Below, piece after piece: positions 35,040 to 48,220 of a stretch of DNA of 64,000 nt. The position numbers were made by a program, and so were the translations under genes. Position 1 is the first letter of the stretch. Every line of letters begins with the position of its first letter. The stretch spans positions 13,684,993 to 13,748,992 of the forward strand of contig OY540814.1 in the NCBI GenBank assembly GCA_961205875.1, read 5' to 3'. Source of the DNA: Sialis fuliginosa. Lineage: Eukaryota; Arthropoda; Insecta; Megaloptera; Sialidae. The notes beneath the pieces were generated by a model that worked only from the letters and a program-made list of their open reading frames with translations, did not search any database and was not told the DNA's origin.

Positions 35040-37626
35040 TTTCTTCCTGCATGTCGGGACGTTTCCATAGACATCTACTTATGGCACAATACCTTTTGAA
35101 TGATATAATTTTCATTCAGCTCCTTTCATAATAAATACAAAAAAACGTACGACAATTTTCGATGTTCACGTATTAATATATAGATTAAAATTGTGTATGT
35201 GTAGATAAATAATACGGTTTATTATTAATTATTATATAAATTCATAACAGTAGATATACAATTAAAACTTTTATAATAAAAGATGTACTGCAACATATTG
35301 AAAAGTAATTATACCGTATAGAAATATGCAAATTGCACCTTAACGTAATTTGAAAGATGTTTTAAATGTGCATCAGTATAAAGTTTAATATAAAATGTTT
35401 TTATTAATGCAGGTGAAATGGGCGCGTATAAAGCAAGACGAAATTAAAAAGAAAATAACATTTGTATCACAGACAAAACTGCCTGTGTACCCTTATTACA
35501 AGTATATTATGTAAATTCCGGTAATATCTTAGCTAACTCGGGGTGTATAAAGTGCAATGGGGGTGTAAAGACGTTTAAGAAAGCAGTTTTGATGGAAAAA
35601 AATGTCTAGTGGAAAGTTTCATTCCGGTTGTTATGAGGCGAATAACAATTTAATGCTTTTTTAAATTTATTAATGCGATTAAAATTTATATTAAAGCGAA
35701 ACACTTGTATAATTTTTGTAAGTACTTGCTTTTTGTGGATTCAGTATAATATTTGCTTCTTAATTTCTCATCATTTCTAAAATATTATGGAAGGTATGTA
35801 ATGATTTTTGAAAAATTAAAAATATATGGTCTTCGATATTAAAATTTCTATTTGATCATTTTTTCAGGTCAAAATAAACACTTTTCGTTGCATGCCTGTC
35901 CTCTGAATCTTGTTTGGTCTATCTAGTATATGGGACCATATCAAATTCGTGTGGAGGGGGTAAATAATTCTGTCAAGTTAACCAAGAAATCCATATTTCA
36001 TTTTGTTATAAAATTATAAGTAATTTAACATGTAATTTAACAGTAAATTACCACAAAATCCATTTCAAATGTGCCATGTTAAGTTAAACAAAATCTAAGC
36101 GCATATATAAATAACATTTCATGCAATTAACATTAAAAAACACACGACTTTACGTAAAATAAAAACCACGTCTGCTTATCTGTAAAATCTGCGAAACAAT
36201 GTCTAATGAATATACATTTGTAACATATACAAAAATTAAGCGTTTATAAACATTAAACATAGAGAAAAAAGTTAAATTATACAAGAAAGAAAGTACGGGC
36301 GATCAGTCAAATCGTAAATTACAAATTCAAACAAAACCTGAAATTATAAATAACATAAAACTAGTTTGCTTATCGAATTCGCATCGCACGCGCTTTAAAA
36401 AGATCCTCATTTCGAATGCTAATCGACACTTTTCGTGTTCGAATCCAGGCTTTTTATTTATTTTAAGTTTGCTGCAACTTCCGACGCTTGTCAAATTGTT
36501 AATAGATAAATGCGAGTAATTAACAGTGATGGCTGCTTTCACTTCTGTGCATAAATAAAATATATACACCAAATTTTTGCAATATAATATACAGCCTACA
36601 GCATATTTTTTGGAATTTGTTGTTTATAAAATTTTAAGCGTAAAAAATAGGTACTATACAATAATTTTTAATTTATTCCTGATTTCTGGGTATACACCAC
36701 GTCGTTTTCGTCGTTATTCCAACGTATCGTCGTACAATGTCGAAGGGAACTGAAGGGCTATCAATTTTTATTTATTTTCAGTTTTTTTTTATTTTCTGTG
36801 ACTCGGGAAATAATAAGGACTTGTGTGAGAATATTATACAAATCGGTTCAGTACTTGTTTCCTCACCATTATATTAGTTTATAAGCTTACGTAACATCGT
36901 AAACTAGGCGGAGTACACTCAGAAACCAAGAATTATAAATTATAATTACAAAAAACAAATCATGCATATAAATCTCATTGAAGTATTTAATTTATATCCG
37001 AAATTAACACGGCAAGATCTTTTAAATAACATTAAAAAAACACTAATATTAATAGAAAAGTTAAACACAGACGCGTGAAGTTCACGCAAGTAACCCGGAC
37101 TAGTTAGACGTGAATGTCGAACTCGCACATTAAAGTCAAGAGTCAAAATCATTAGAAAACTATTAGTTTATTTGCGTGACTGCAGTTTTACCACACGTGC
37201 AAAGGGAAGGGGGGAGATGGGCGGGACCCCCGTGCAACATTTGACCTGCGAAATAATTAGTATCGACTCATTGTTTTGTATTTTGTATTGAATTTGATTT
37301 CTAAATTGTAAACGGTTAGTTTCTGTATAATGGATTTTATAAAATTATAGAAATATGTAAATAAATTTGCAATTTTATTGTGTTAGTATATTTTTTAAAT
37401 TATGTTGTAATTTTTGTAGCAATATGCGCATAGTTTAATAGTTCAATTATATTTACGATATTTAATTTTGTTTCATTTAATTTTAACTCTAGGATGAGTT
37501 TCGCTATAACGGATTTGTGAAAAGGATATCCTATAAAATCGAAAATTATTAGAAAATAAAGTAGGGTTTCCAAACGCATATGTCAAAAAATGGACAAATT
37601 AGTTAGTTTTATATTATATATTAGAA
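35040..37626. other. AT-rich intron, nothing definite
   Basis: No gene. GC-richer patches at about 36680-36740 and 37180-37250, the latter with GGGAAGGGGGGAGATGGGCGG, are not otherwise distinctive. The minus ORFs at 36327-36572 and 36946-37152 are not recognisable. Confidence 0.45.
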
Positions 37627-37942
37627 TTATAAAAAAATTTCTTGAGTGTAAAAGCAAATTAGCTTCCAGCTAACGCTATCCGCTAGGTATTAAATATAAA
37701 TGACACACACTCACAGAATGAAATCGTATGTATGATAACCTTGACACATGCGCGATAAATACAATCAGCGACTTAAAATAAGTGCTGCCAAGTGTACCTT
37801 ATAAAATGATAGCATTTACATTACTATACATTTATTACCACTGCTTTGAAATATCTAGCAATTTCATATCAATTTGACACCTAGCAGATAGCATTAACTG
37901 AAAGCTAATTTGCATTTACACTCAAGAAAATTATTTATAATA
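37627..37942. mobile_element. MITE with about 65-bp inverted ends, about 316 bp
   Basis: The ends share TTCTTGAGTGTAAA, GCAAATTAGCTT and GCTATC(C/T)GCTAGGT in inverted order (37627-37695 against 37875-37942). The interior is non-coding with a short GC-richer stretch. Confidence 0.7.
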
Positions 37943-37959
37943 CCGGGCATTAAAGGAGC

Positions 37960-38035
37960 ATACCTAATCAAACCGCGGCGAACCCCGTAGGTACTCGTCA
38001 AGCAAAGCGGTAATCTCCCCCCGCCCCGCTCAAAA
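37960..38035. promoter_or_regulatory. GC-rich patch
   Basis: ACCGCGGCGAACCCCG and TCTCCCCCCGCCCCGCTC stand out immediately right of a MITE. Too short to call; candidate only. Confidence 0.15.
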
Positions 38036-38254
38036 AGAAATAGTTTTTAAAGACAACATAAATAGTTTCACACCACAATTATTGATATGAGTTTTTTTTT
38101 AATTTAAAAGCTCGTCAGAGTAATGTAGTTGTTAATTTTCATTTCTAAGAAACAATTCGTCAAAATACAACTCAAAATCGTTTATTTCTATACATATTTC
38201 GATAACTAATTAACATACAAATCAATTATTAATCAGTCTGATTGAAAACCTGTA

Positions 38255-38860
38255 ATGAAATACTGTACGAACGGAAATCTCAGTTTAATCACCCAAATAC
38301 CCGAGTCACGAAGGTGTCCGTCCGTCCATCCGTCTGACCACTCAAGGTCTGGTTCACAACAAATTAGACATATATCTATCTCAGATGATATATGTCTCAC
38401 GGCATTACCATTGCTTATAGACAGTGGTGTACACGCACGAAAACACAGAGAGGGGAATTTAAATTTGTAGTTTTTATATTTATATAATAAGTTAGATGAA
38501 AAATAATATACAATTTTTATTAAAAATAAAATAAAATCAATTTTGATAAAATTTTTGTTTGTTTATTCCAAGTTTTATCGAAAACTACTCGATCGATTTT
38601 AATTTTTAGAGAGCCAAAGATCTATGAGCTGAACAGTGACATTAAACATACACGGAGAGTTAATGAATTTCTATATTGAACTGAGAGATTTAAAAAAAAT
38701 CGTATAAATATTTTTTTCTGTTAATGTTTTGTGACAGATTACAATAGACTTTAGGGGTTATCATCCACTCTGTGATTTTTCATGGTAACGTCACTGTTTT
38801 TACAAGAAAAATGTCTGACGGCATTAGCATTGATGAACTCCGATCATTTATTAAAAGTGG
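38255..38860. repeat. Two diverged relics of one repeat
   Basis: CACGGCATTACCATTG at about 38398 and GACGGCATTAGCATTG at about 38818 are each near a GTCCGTCC tract and a CTCAAGGT or ATCAAGGT motif, although their order differs. Probably fragments of one old mobile element. The ORF 38255-38470 is derived from it. Confidence 0.4.
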
Positions 38861-38919
38861 TGTGTATTCTTGAATAGGTCCGTCCATTCATCATTGTCTC
38901 ATAGACTAATCAAGGTGTA

Positions 38920-38990
38920 AATGGTGTGGATCAGTGGTTAGCGTGCCGGCGCGCGATCGCGTGGGTGTCTCATCGATCACAATACAACCA
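38920..38990 (+). repeat. Possible tRNA-derived SINE head, degenerate
   Basis: GGATCAGTGGTTAGCGTGCC resembles a tRNA A box as found at SINE heads. The expected B box (GGTTCGANTCC) about 35 bp later is present only as a poor GGTGTCTCATCGATC. If a SINE, it is badly decayed. Not a functional tRNA. Confidence 0.3.
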
Positions 38991-39419
38991 GGGATGTTGA
39001 TTATGTCATTAGATCACGTCTCTCTAGGGTTATGGAATTGTTGAATAGTTTTCTGGATTTTTTAATCAGCAGTAAAGTATAGTACATCATAGAGAATCAC
39101 ATTTAATTTACCTTTTATGTAACACTAGGGGTGTATCTTAAGCTCTTATTTAGTACATTTATCTATTAAAAAAAAAAAAAATGTTAGTAATAAACACAAA
39201 AGGCTTAAAATATCGGTTTTTATTTTTTATTATATTTAACATCATTTCTCAGCATCCTGAAGATGTGTCTTGATGGTCCATATTTCTAAACCTTCTCATA
39301 AAACGAGTAGTTAAATGTTAAGAGATATTCATGAAAGTCACATATAATAATAATATTTATTATTCATAAGTGTTTAAAAAAAAACATTCCATAAAAACAC
39401 GTATACATTCTAAGCATTA

Positions 39420-39560
39420 AATCTAGATTAATTCAGTAGAAGCATTACACGAACGCCGGAGACATTCGGCAGCCGCACTTACAAATGTTAGTGTGTGCAC
39501 TAAAATGTCTGCTAATTACAGTAAATCAGTGAGTTTAGTGCTCGCGCATTTACAATTACA
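39420..39560. promoter_or_regulatory. Candidate intronic regulatory element
   Basis: A moderately GC-rich block (GAACGCCGGAGACATTCGGC) passes into several ATTACA/TAATTAC cores around 39510-39560. No repeat signature. Candidate only. Confidence 0.2.
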
Positions 39561-39740
39561 GACATGCGAACACTGTTTTAAAAGAAATTTGATATACCGA
39601 ATTAAAAATATTGTATGGAATATAAATTAGTGCAGTCAGTTTTTCTGGTTGGAGGTTTTTAAGAAGCTATTATTATATTTAATCGTGTTGCAGATTTTTT
39701 TAATGTAGAAAAAGAATCGCATTACAGGATACAATGTTGT

Positions 39741-40055
39741 AAGATTTAGAATCTATCTACGGTATATAGGGAAATTAATGCAAATATTAGGTTATATTTA
39801 TTGCATTAAAGGCAAACATTTTTTTGAAAAATTGAAGTTTTTAGTTAGTAGTTTTGGCCTTAAAAACAAAAATAGATCTAAAATTAATTAACGAAAAACA
39901 TTTTATAATTTTTAAATTATTTATAAGAACTTCTTTTGGTGATTATGAAATAATGTATTTGTGTGTTCTCTGTAATATAAACAAGAAAACAAATATTTGT
40001 ATGGTTTTGAAATAACGTAGATTTCCCTATATACCGCAGTTAAATTCTAAATCTT
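39741..40055. mobile_element. MITE with about 37-bp inverted ends, 315 bp
   Basis: The left end AAGATTTAGAATCTATCTAC and the adjacent CGGTATATAGGGAAAT are matched in inverse at 40018-40055. The interior is AT-rich and non-coding. Confidence 0.75.
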
Positions 40056-41850
40056 TTATACTTTATAGTATAGCTGAAATGCAGATAATTTCATAGAAAT
40101 ATTTTTTCAAATAAAAAAAATCTATAAAAATCGTTAGAAAATAAAGATTTCAAGCGACAAATTGTTCTGAAATACTCCATAAAAAATATAATGAATGCTT
40201 ACTTTTACATTTATTATGAATAAAAATGATTTATTTTTAAATTATTCGCGACTCCTAGTTTAAAAATAACAGTTGTTGTGGTAAGTAATTATATCACAAG
40301 TTTTTGAATTGTCCAGCCCTTGTGGACAGTTTGAAACATCTTCATAACACGGCTAGCTGTCCAATCTGTGAAGTATTCTCGTTGTTCTAATAATTGGGAG
40401 AGGTTCCTATCACGTGTCTCTGTAGATTTATAATGTCTATTATTCATGAAAGGCCCGCTTGATTGAAGACCTTATTTAGTTTCTTTTGTTCCTCATTTTA
40501 TCTACAATATATCTCCTTACACATATTCTAAATATGGTCCTCATATGTACATAATATATATTTGTTTTATGTATAATGTATGTATGGAGAATTTAATTAA
40601 TTTTATAGTTTCATTGTAAATGAATTGTATTATGATATTATTATCTGGTACATTATAACTATAGATTCATGATCGGTATTATAAATAAATATGTTAACTT
40701 TCAAGCACTTTGAAAGTGGGGTTAGGTTACATACATATACATATATCACCATAATTATCACGCATGTTTTAAATCTAACCTACGGACTATCAATATAAGT
40801 TTGATACTCCGTTTAAAGAACCTCTTAATTTTGCAATTATATTTGCGTCTGTAAAGAAATCAAATTGAAATCTTTTGCAGAGTACTGTTATATTATCTAT
40901 GGATTCATAGAAAATATAGGCCAACTGCCAATCGTACTAGAAATACCATTAATTGGGCATTAATCATTCATATTTTTTGTTTACGAATACGATTTTGAAT
41001 TGTATTTGTTAAATAATCCATATCATACTTATATTGAAATAAAAACCTAAAAAAATGTATATATTCTGGCCAGGAACAATAAATTTAAGTAGTTGTATTG
41101 TTGTATGCAAAATAATACGAAAAAAATGTATACCGCATCAATCAATTGTAAATCAATAAAAAAAATGTTTATACGTCAAACATTTTGACATTGTTTGAAC
41201 GTTGGTGCAATGCATTTGTTACATAATCATAGCTGTTAGGTCAATTACTGTTGGGGTCGTTTATAAGGGATGTTTACCCCAAAATTATATGCGTTCTTTT
41301 TTAAGTTGTGTATATTTTTAAGGGTAGATTTTATTTAAAAATGCCGCACAGCTGGTAAAATGAAATGATCCATTATGACTGGCACAATTTACCCTATATA
41401 TTTTTTATTATGAATTGTTAGATTTAAGTTACTTGATTACAATTAAAAGTGAATGTCATATTTTACAAACGATTTTTTATATCTGATAGTTTTGCGAGAA
41501 AAAATATGCTTGAATATTAATATATGAATAATAGAAAATATTCTTTTGTGCGATTCTTTTATTAATGTTTTGGTATTATCAATAATACAAAGATGAATTT
41601 GAATATATTTTTTAGAATGATTTTCAATTTTATTATATTTTCAAAACGACATTGATTCTACAATTATATGAATACGTTTTTTATGTGACGTCATATTTTT
41701 GAGATATGACGTTATCGATATGTTTTTTTAAATAGCACCCTATATTTTATATTATACCATCGGTTACTACAACAAATTACCTTTTACATCCATATAAAAA
41801 AATCATTCAGTTGCTCAGTAGACTTTCGAGAAAAATCAACTTATCGTGTT
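40056..41850. other. AT-rich intron, nothing definite
   Basis: No gene. A somewhat GC-richer patch at about 40300-40450 and scattered AT-rich simple sequence. No repeat family recognised. Confidence 0.45.
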
Positions 41851-41946
41851 ATGTATGTATGTGTTTTTCTTTTACATATTTACTTATATTTTGGATGTTG
41901 TGTCGGGAAACCGCGATGGACTGGTTACTTTTCATTTTGTTTGCAG

Positions 41947-42072
41947 GTGTTTCACAATGAAAGCGACCGACTGGTACGTTGTGTGTTCTTCTTCTCCTCC
42001 CTGTATCACTGAACGTCTGTCATATCTTACGTCACAGCTGAGACGGCAAACACAATCTCGCCCAAGCCGGAC
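41947..42072 (+). other. Possible frame-preserving cassette exon (speculative)
   Basis: The acceptor TTTCATTTTGTTTGCAG ends at 41946 and a strong donor GTAAGT starts at 42073. The 126 bases between are open in the phase left by dac exon 1 (phase 2 in, phase 2 out), giving 42 residues that begin by completing the split Arg codon and then read CFTMKATDW. The segment is clearly GC-richer than its surroundings. The peptide resembles no domain I know, and an open frame of this length can arise by chance in such composition. An alternative is a regulatory element with chance splice-like sites. Confidence 0.2.
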
Positions 42073-44480
42073 GTAAGTTATGACGTACGTCTAATATTTA
42101 TCCATATATTTATTATTATACATTTTCCAATCGTTTTTTGTTATTCTGTGTCGGTCGTGTTTTGTTTTGTTGTAATTGTTGTTGAGGATTTGCATGAACT
42201 GTTGCAGTTAGTCGGTAGTGAATGAATGACGTGAAATCACGTAATGTTTTTGTTGTTGTTTGACGTTTTTAAACGCAAGTTTTTTAAACTTGTTTAGACG
42301 CAGTGTTTTGTTTTTGTTTTGATTTTAGGAGTTGATTTTTATGTCTTCTGAAAGGTTTACATTGAAAAATGTTTAATCTGCTTGAGGCTTCCGCTGTGTT
42401 ACGTGAATGTGGATGTATTTTAATTTTTGTATACAATAACTAGAAAAGTATATATCATTTTTCTAATGCACTTCAATTCTTAAAAATCAAAAAGCGTAAA
42501 ACACGATTTGAAAAGCAGATGTAGCAGTAGCCGAAAAAAATAATAATAACACTAGAGACCATCTTGTCAGTGCATTTACTAGTGCTGTATTTTTACAAAA
42601 GAACTTATATTTATTGAAGTGTAACAACTAACGTTTTTACATTTTATATAATTCTTTTAAAAATCATTGCATTTCCTTTTAATTGTCTATATTTATTTTA
42701 AAATAAAAAAAACTTACCACGGATAACTTTCTGCTATTATTTTAATATCGAATGAAAATTTGTGCTTAAAAATATCATAGGCGTTATTTATAATAAAAGA
42801 CACTTTCAAAGAATTAATAGAAAACCCTAGTCTGCAACTAAAACTATACCTACCAATCGATTTTTAAATAAGGGTTTATTTATTTGATTATAAAAGATAT
42901 TAGCTGCGTTGTCCAAATTGATGTCGTAATGTCACCTAAACATACATGATTTTCATAAATTTATTATAGTTTAACGACACGTATGAGGGCTCTCTAAGAA
43001 ATATTTGGCACATTGCTCAGTTTCTCGATAGGATAGTGTGATTAAACATGACCTATGTGAAATATAATTTGTTAAATCATACCAGCGGTTTTCAAAATCT
43101 CTATGCCTGTTTATAGATAAGTGGAATTACTAATTTTTTTGGTAACTACGTACGGTTTAAATGGCTAGGGGGAGGGGGTGTTACGTAGTGTGCACACTTT
43201 TTACACAATCCCTTGTAAGCCCCGTCGTGTCCGGTGAAGCGCGGGATACGCGCAATGACAGAGATGCTGCCTATTGCCATTGGGGGTGGATTATTTACTG
43301 GTCCATACGTGTTATTGTCCTATTCTTCTCGTTGTTTAATCCACGGATTTTAAACGTTATGGAATTTTTTCGATCCAATGAATTGGTGTTAAAGATTTAT
43401 TGAATTTTTAAATATTTTGTTTCCTTGTTGGGATTAATTGGGGGAAGATAAAATATGTGTATTTTTTTTCGATGTTAATTGATTGAACTATTAATTATTG
43501 CCAGTTTTTTACAGCCCAGAACTCAGGACTTAGACACGCGAAATTCAACCCTAATCTGCTTATATTATAAAGGTGAATTTTAAAATAAAAATTATACCTC
43601 AATATAGATAAAACTTGTCCCGGATTAAAGTATAAATAGTATTAGATTTAATAAATCATATAAATGTTCATAAAATAAAAACAATGTGAGTTAGCCGCTA
43701 GTTTTGTATATTTTAGCTTCCTTATACGTTTATGGAAATATCGATTTTATTATTGTTATTAAAATATGTACGTATACACATTTTAATTTACAAGCAATTG
43801 TAAAAATGTCATTATTATTGTTTATCGCATGTGCAGTTATATTAAGTTTTGCGTGTATTTTAATATCGTAATAACATATTTTCTATCATTGCAATATACA
43901 CATTGAAATTAATAATATGAGATAACAATTTATATCTATAGCTATAGCTATACTTTGTTAAATTGCTATTAAATATTATTATTGATATTAACACACATAC
44001 AAAATTGATACTTGTATAATATAAAATATTTAAACTTTTATACCTTTTTACAATAGAAACAATCATTATTATAAAAAGATTAATTTTGTTGTATAAAAGT
44101 CGTGCCAAAATTCTACACGTTATTATATAGATTTTGGTACGCTGATTCCAAAATCGTTAGCAAATTCAAATCCGACTAACCGTTCAAAAAATATGGCTAT
44201 TTTTTCTTCGAAATTTTGAAAAAAAACTTAAAATGTCTACTGTTTTTCATCGGGACTCGAGGCTTTACTCTAAAATTTATATAGGTACGGGAAATAAGTC
44301 AAATCATAATTTACTGTACAAACAATAACTTTCACTACTTTTTTTATTTAATTCACATTTATTTAGACAAACATATTTTTATAGATACATTCTAAAGCGC
44401 AAATATCCATAGAGAATAGAAATTAATTATCTTATTTTAGAATAAATTTATCTTTATTAATTAATTCTAAATTATTTTAA
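42073..44480. other. AT-rich intron with one GC-richer patch
   Basis: No gene. A patch at about 43155-43330 (GGGGGAGGGGGTGTTACG, GAAGCGCGGGATACGCGC) is GC-richer and carries the ORF 43161-43403, which is unrecognised. The rest is AT-rich. Confidence 0.45.
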
Positions 44481-44900
44481 ATTAAACTGGCTCGAATTGT
44501 TAAAAATGCTGAACCGGAGCGATATAAGCTCTATGAACCGCATCGATGTATAATATACCTATACCTCAACTTAAATACACTACATATCGAAAAATCAGTC
44601 ACCTAAAAGATATAATCACACCCAAATGGCACTTCAGAACGCGAGAAGTTTTTCACACAAGGTTTCATTGTGTTACCTGTTCGGCGTACGGGTGCTTCAA
44701 TCGTATCTCTTACACTTCTAGATATCATCTAATCCCATCTGAAAGGCCCGGGCTGTAATTGTTGCTAATGTGCAGCTCGCAACACCATAGGTGTCGTCTC
44801 GCACGGATTTAACGCATGTGTGGACGACAAAACGTATCGGCCGCTACTAGTTATAGCCCCCGCTGTGCGCGAGCCCTTTGTGCTTGCTGCTACACTGTTT
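44480..44900. promoter_or_regulatory. Candidate intronic enhancer, long GC-richer block
   Basis: One of the longest non-repetitive balanced-composition blocks in the intron. It contains ATCTAATCCCATC (Otd/Bicoid-type TAATCC core), TGTAATTGTTGC and GCTAATGTGCAGC (homeodomain cores), and a TATCGGCCGCTACTAG block. The ORF at 44546-44758 is unrecognised. The Otd-type site would suit a gene used in head and eye, but this is motif reading only. Confidence 0.3.
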
Positions 44901-47290
44901 GTTAAATACAAAACAAAAAAGATGTTGCGTTGTCGTTAGATGCATGTGCCTGGAAATGCTGTTAACGGTTGCGTTACTTTGTTGTTATTAATATTAGTTA
45001 TTGTAATGAGATGGTTGGTACGCATGGATGTGGATTTGTATGTTGGCAGGATTGGGCTAAGGGTCGGCTAAATGCTGAATATTTATAAGGTAAAAAAACG
45101 TCTGCTGTTTGCTGACATAGAACTTGGAAACTATAAATCATAGATGTATCATAATGGTCTTAAAATGTATAGTATGATATCACGTAAAAAAATTCTAGGA
45201 ACTGTTTAATGATTGAGTCCTTTTTTACAAAAATATAAAACTTTTTACCATCAATTTTTACATAAAAAAAATATTATGATTGTTATAAAGAACCTCATAC
45301 AAGTGAAAAAGAAAGACTTCAAATGGCTACTATGATTCCAATTCAATCAATGTTTCTTTACCTATACAAAAAAATAAAAATTAAACGTACATTTTGAAAC
45401 GTACCTATTGATTTATTTTAATATTTCGTGATTCGTTAAATAAAAAAAATATTTTTTTACTCAATTCTACTACCGGTGTAAATGAAGGTACAGAGAAAAT
45501 TTACAGTCAATCGGTTCAGTAGATCTTGAGATAATATGGTTGCCATTTTTTAAAAACATAATTTTGAGAAAAATGCGTTCATGTTTATATGGTTTTGGAC
45601 ACATATTTTTTAAACCTTATTTAATAATTAAAAGCAAAAAATCGATATTTTCAAATTTCTAGACTAAAATACTCCCTAAAATAAAACATCGGTGTATACA
45701 GAAAAAAATGCATTGAACCAAAACAATCCATGTATATACTAATAATATTTATTGTACATCGAAAACAATATTTTCTTATAATATAATCTTAATCCAATAT
45801 TATTTCTCATAAAAACAATATTGTCATACAAAAACAATAAATTTTCTGTATTAAACAATATTTTAAAAACATTATCTTCTCTCGCTTTAAGTAAACTTTT
45901 CTATGCGTGTAATTGGTACGTCATACAATCTAGTTTTTCGTATTAAAATGTTTCAATCATTTCGATGCATCGTTTAGTAGTTACTGCTCTTTAAGTAAAG
46001 TAAATTTAAAATAATTCTGAAGCATCAATTATTGATAGTTCTATTAGAGTACCATGATCTTCAACAAAATGATTTTAAAATAAATCTATAAAATATAAAA
46101 TTAAAAAAAAATTATCGTAAGATTTGATGCCCTTAAAAACACTGACTTCGGTCCTGTGCATGCACATGGTTCAGGGTGTGGCTTCCTTAATGTCTTTGTT
46201 TATTATTGTACGATACTTTTTTGTACGATTGCCATTATTAATGATAACAATGAGCTATTAGATAATGTGAGTGTATATTTTTTTGTACAAACTTATTTAT
46301 TATTCATTATTGTATTTGTTTGCTGTAATTAGAATTGTCTTTTTTTCGGTCCCAATTACTCTGATGATTATGAACTAATATGTTTATTATATTTTAATAT
46401 TTATGTCTGTGGTTTTTGGGCGTCGGCCGGTTGAATTTGGGATTTAATATTTCGTTAGTTATGTTGATATATATAATTATTTGATCATGGACCGTTATGT
46501 TTATATTTTTTTATTGATTCATTGTACTTTTGTGCGTAGACATTGGACAATTTGATTTAATTAATTTTTTAATAGAATTATATTATCTATGTGGCATTAG
46601 TCAATAATTTTTTTATGTCAATTCTGAGGAAAAGTTAATTGGGAAATACTTTTTTTTAAATATTTGATTAAGTAATTAAAAATTGATGATTCATCTTCGG
46701 TTATGCAGATAAAAATACTAAAATAGAAAAAGTTTGACCCCCCCCTCTCGTTAAAAAAAGAAAGAAATCCTTAAAATTATAGGTTTCTATCTATACTGTT
46801 TCATTTAAGTTTGCAGTGGTTTCCGGGGTTTTTGACGTATATATGTAGGTCCAAGCTTTTGGACTAGACGTTCTAAATTTCTTACATAAATTCGATTATT
46901 TACTTTTGGTTCAATCTGCAATTTTAATTTTTTGTCAGTTAAAAATAATCACACAATAAAATCTCGATTTAAAGGACTTTGGATATAATATTTATTTTAA
47001 AGTTAAAGTTAGGTTAAACTAAACTTTTCATGCATTAAATAAGTACAAATGAAACTTTATAAATAACTTATAAATTCCATTTATTAAAATGAATTTTTTC
47101 GCCTGTATTTTTGACATTATTTTGTATGCCTTCTGACCGACACAAACACAAAAGCAACTCTTTTAGTGTACAGAAATCACACCAGTTGGACAGCAAGTAA
47201 GCGCAATAGATCTCATACAACCGGCACCATTACAAATTCTCTATCTGTCTGTCCAGATCAAAGCAAAGAAACAAGATTTAAATTTTAAAA
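44901..47290. other. AT-rich intron with repeat relics
   Basis: No gene. An 'ATCGGTTCAGTAGATC' tail lies at about 45509, repeated AAAACAATATT motifs at 45718-45875, and a small patch at about 46140-46200 with TGTGCATGCACA. C-rich tract at 46738-46746. Confidence 0.45.
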
Positions 47291-47299
47291 CGTCCATTT

Positions 47300-47910
47300 C
47301 TCCTACAATGCAATGTACTGATTGCCATCGTTTCAATTGCGTGATGTTAACGTCGCGACGCCCTTTGATCCTCGCACAAATATACAAGTGTTTGAAATTG
47401 TGCCAAATTGGAATTGGCTAGTTTCAAATTCATAAAGGGTCTATCATTCGAGGGCTTGCTTTTGTTTTCGGTGTGAATAAAAATTGAGATGAAGGTGATT
47501 TTTGCATAGATTGAAAGATAGATAGGTCACGTTATTGCACGTTAAATTTCTTTGGTAACCGACATAAAAGTTTACTTCATTCTAGATTTCTAGAGTAAGA
47601 AAATACTGTTTTACGTTACAATTTTATGATAAAATTTATTTCTCGAGAACGAAGTCGCATTAGAACGAACTGCTTTAAGGTTTTAGTAAAGAGCCTTAGA
47701 TATAATAGTAAAAAAAAATTTTTTTTGCGCTCTTCCCATGTAAGCAAAACAAAACTTTAAACTAACATAAAAAATAGGTTACAATATAACACAGAGCTGT
47801 GAGTTTTCCTTGTATCCGTATCACCGTTTCCCTTTTCGCCGGCCATGTGTAAAATGCACACACTACAGCGCGCCACAAAACGGATTATGTTTGTTTTATT
47901 TGGGACACTC
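47300..47910. promoter_or_regulatory. GC-richer patches, candidate regulatory DNA
   Basis: Two short blocks, about 47320-47390 (GTTAACGTCGCGACGCCC) and about 47810-47900 (CGCCGGCCATGTG, CAGCGCGCCACAAAACGG), stand out in AT-rich DNA. No coding or repeat signature. Confidence 0.17.
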
Positions 47911-48059
47911 GCGTCTAAAATCAATCGGGTGAATATCATATTCGTATTTTTTTATTATTATTATTAAATCCGGGTTAAAAATAACCCGATTCCCGCTTCG
48001 TTTCGTAATGAACTGTAACAAAAAAGGTGTAAACAATAAAATCACAGTTAAATTGACAC

Positions 48060-48220
48060 AACCCCTTCTTCTCCTCTTCCTCCACCTCCACCCCCACTCC
48101 TGCTGTGTTTATAAACATTTACATGCGTATCTACATTTTCAATAAATATAGTACGCGATTTCACCCTTTTGTAGAAGAGGTTTGGAGGGGGAGAGCGGGG
48201 GGGGGGTAGTAGTAGTCAAG
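48060..48220. repeat. Polypyrimidine tract facing a polypurine tract
   Basis: A C/T-only-like run at about 48062-48100 (CTTCTTCTCCTCTTCCTCC then CACC repeats) is followed 75 bp later by a G/A run at about 48173-48213 including ten consecutive G at 48197-48206. On one strand these are complementary in type and could form unusual DNA structure. Confidence 0.6.

Noticed and set aside
38920-38990. Functional tRNA gene
   Set aside because: No cloverleaf can be made out and the B box is poor.
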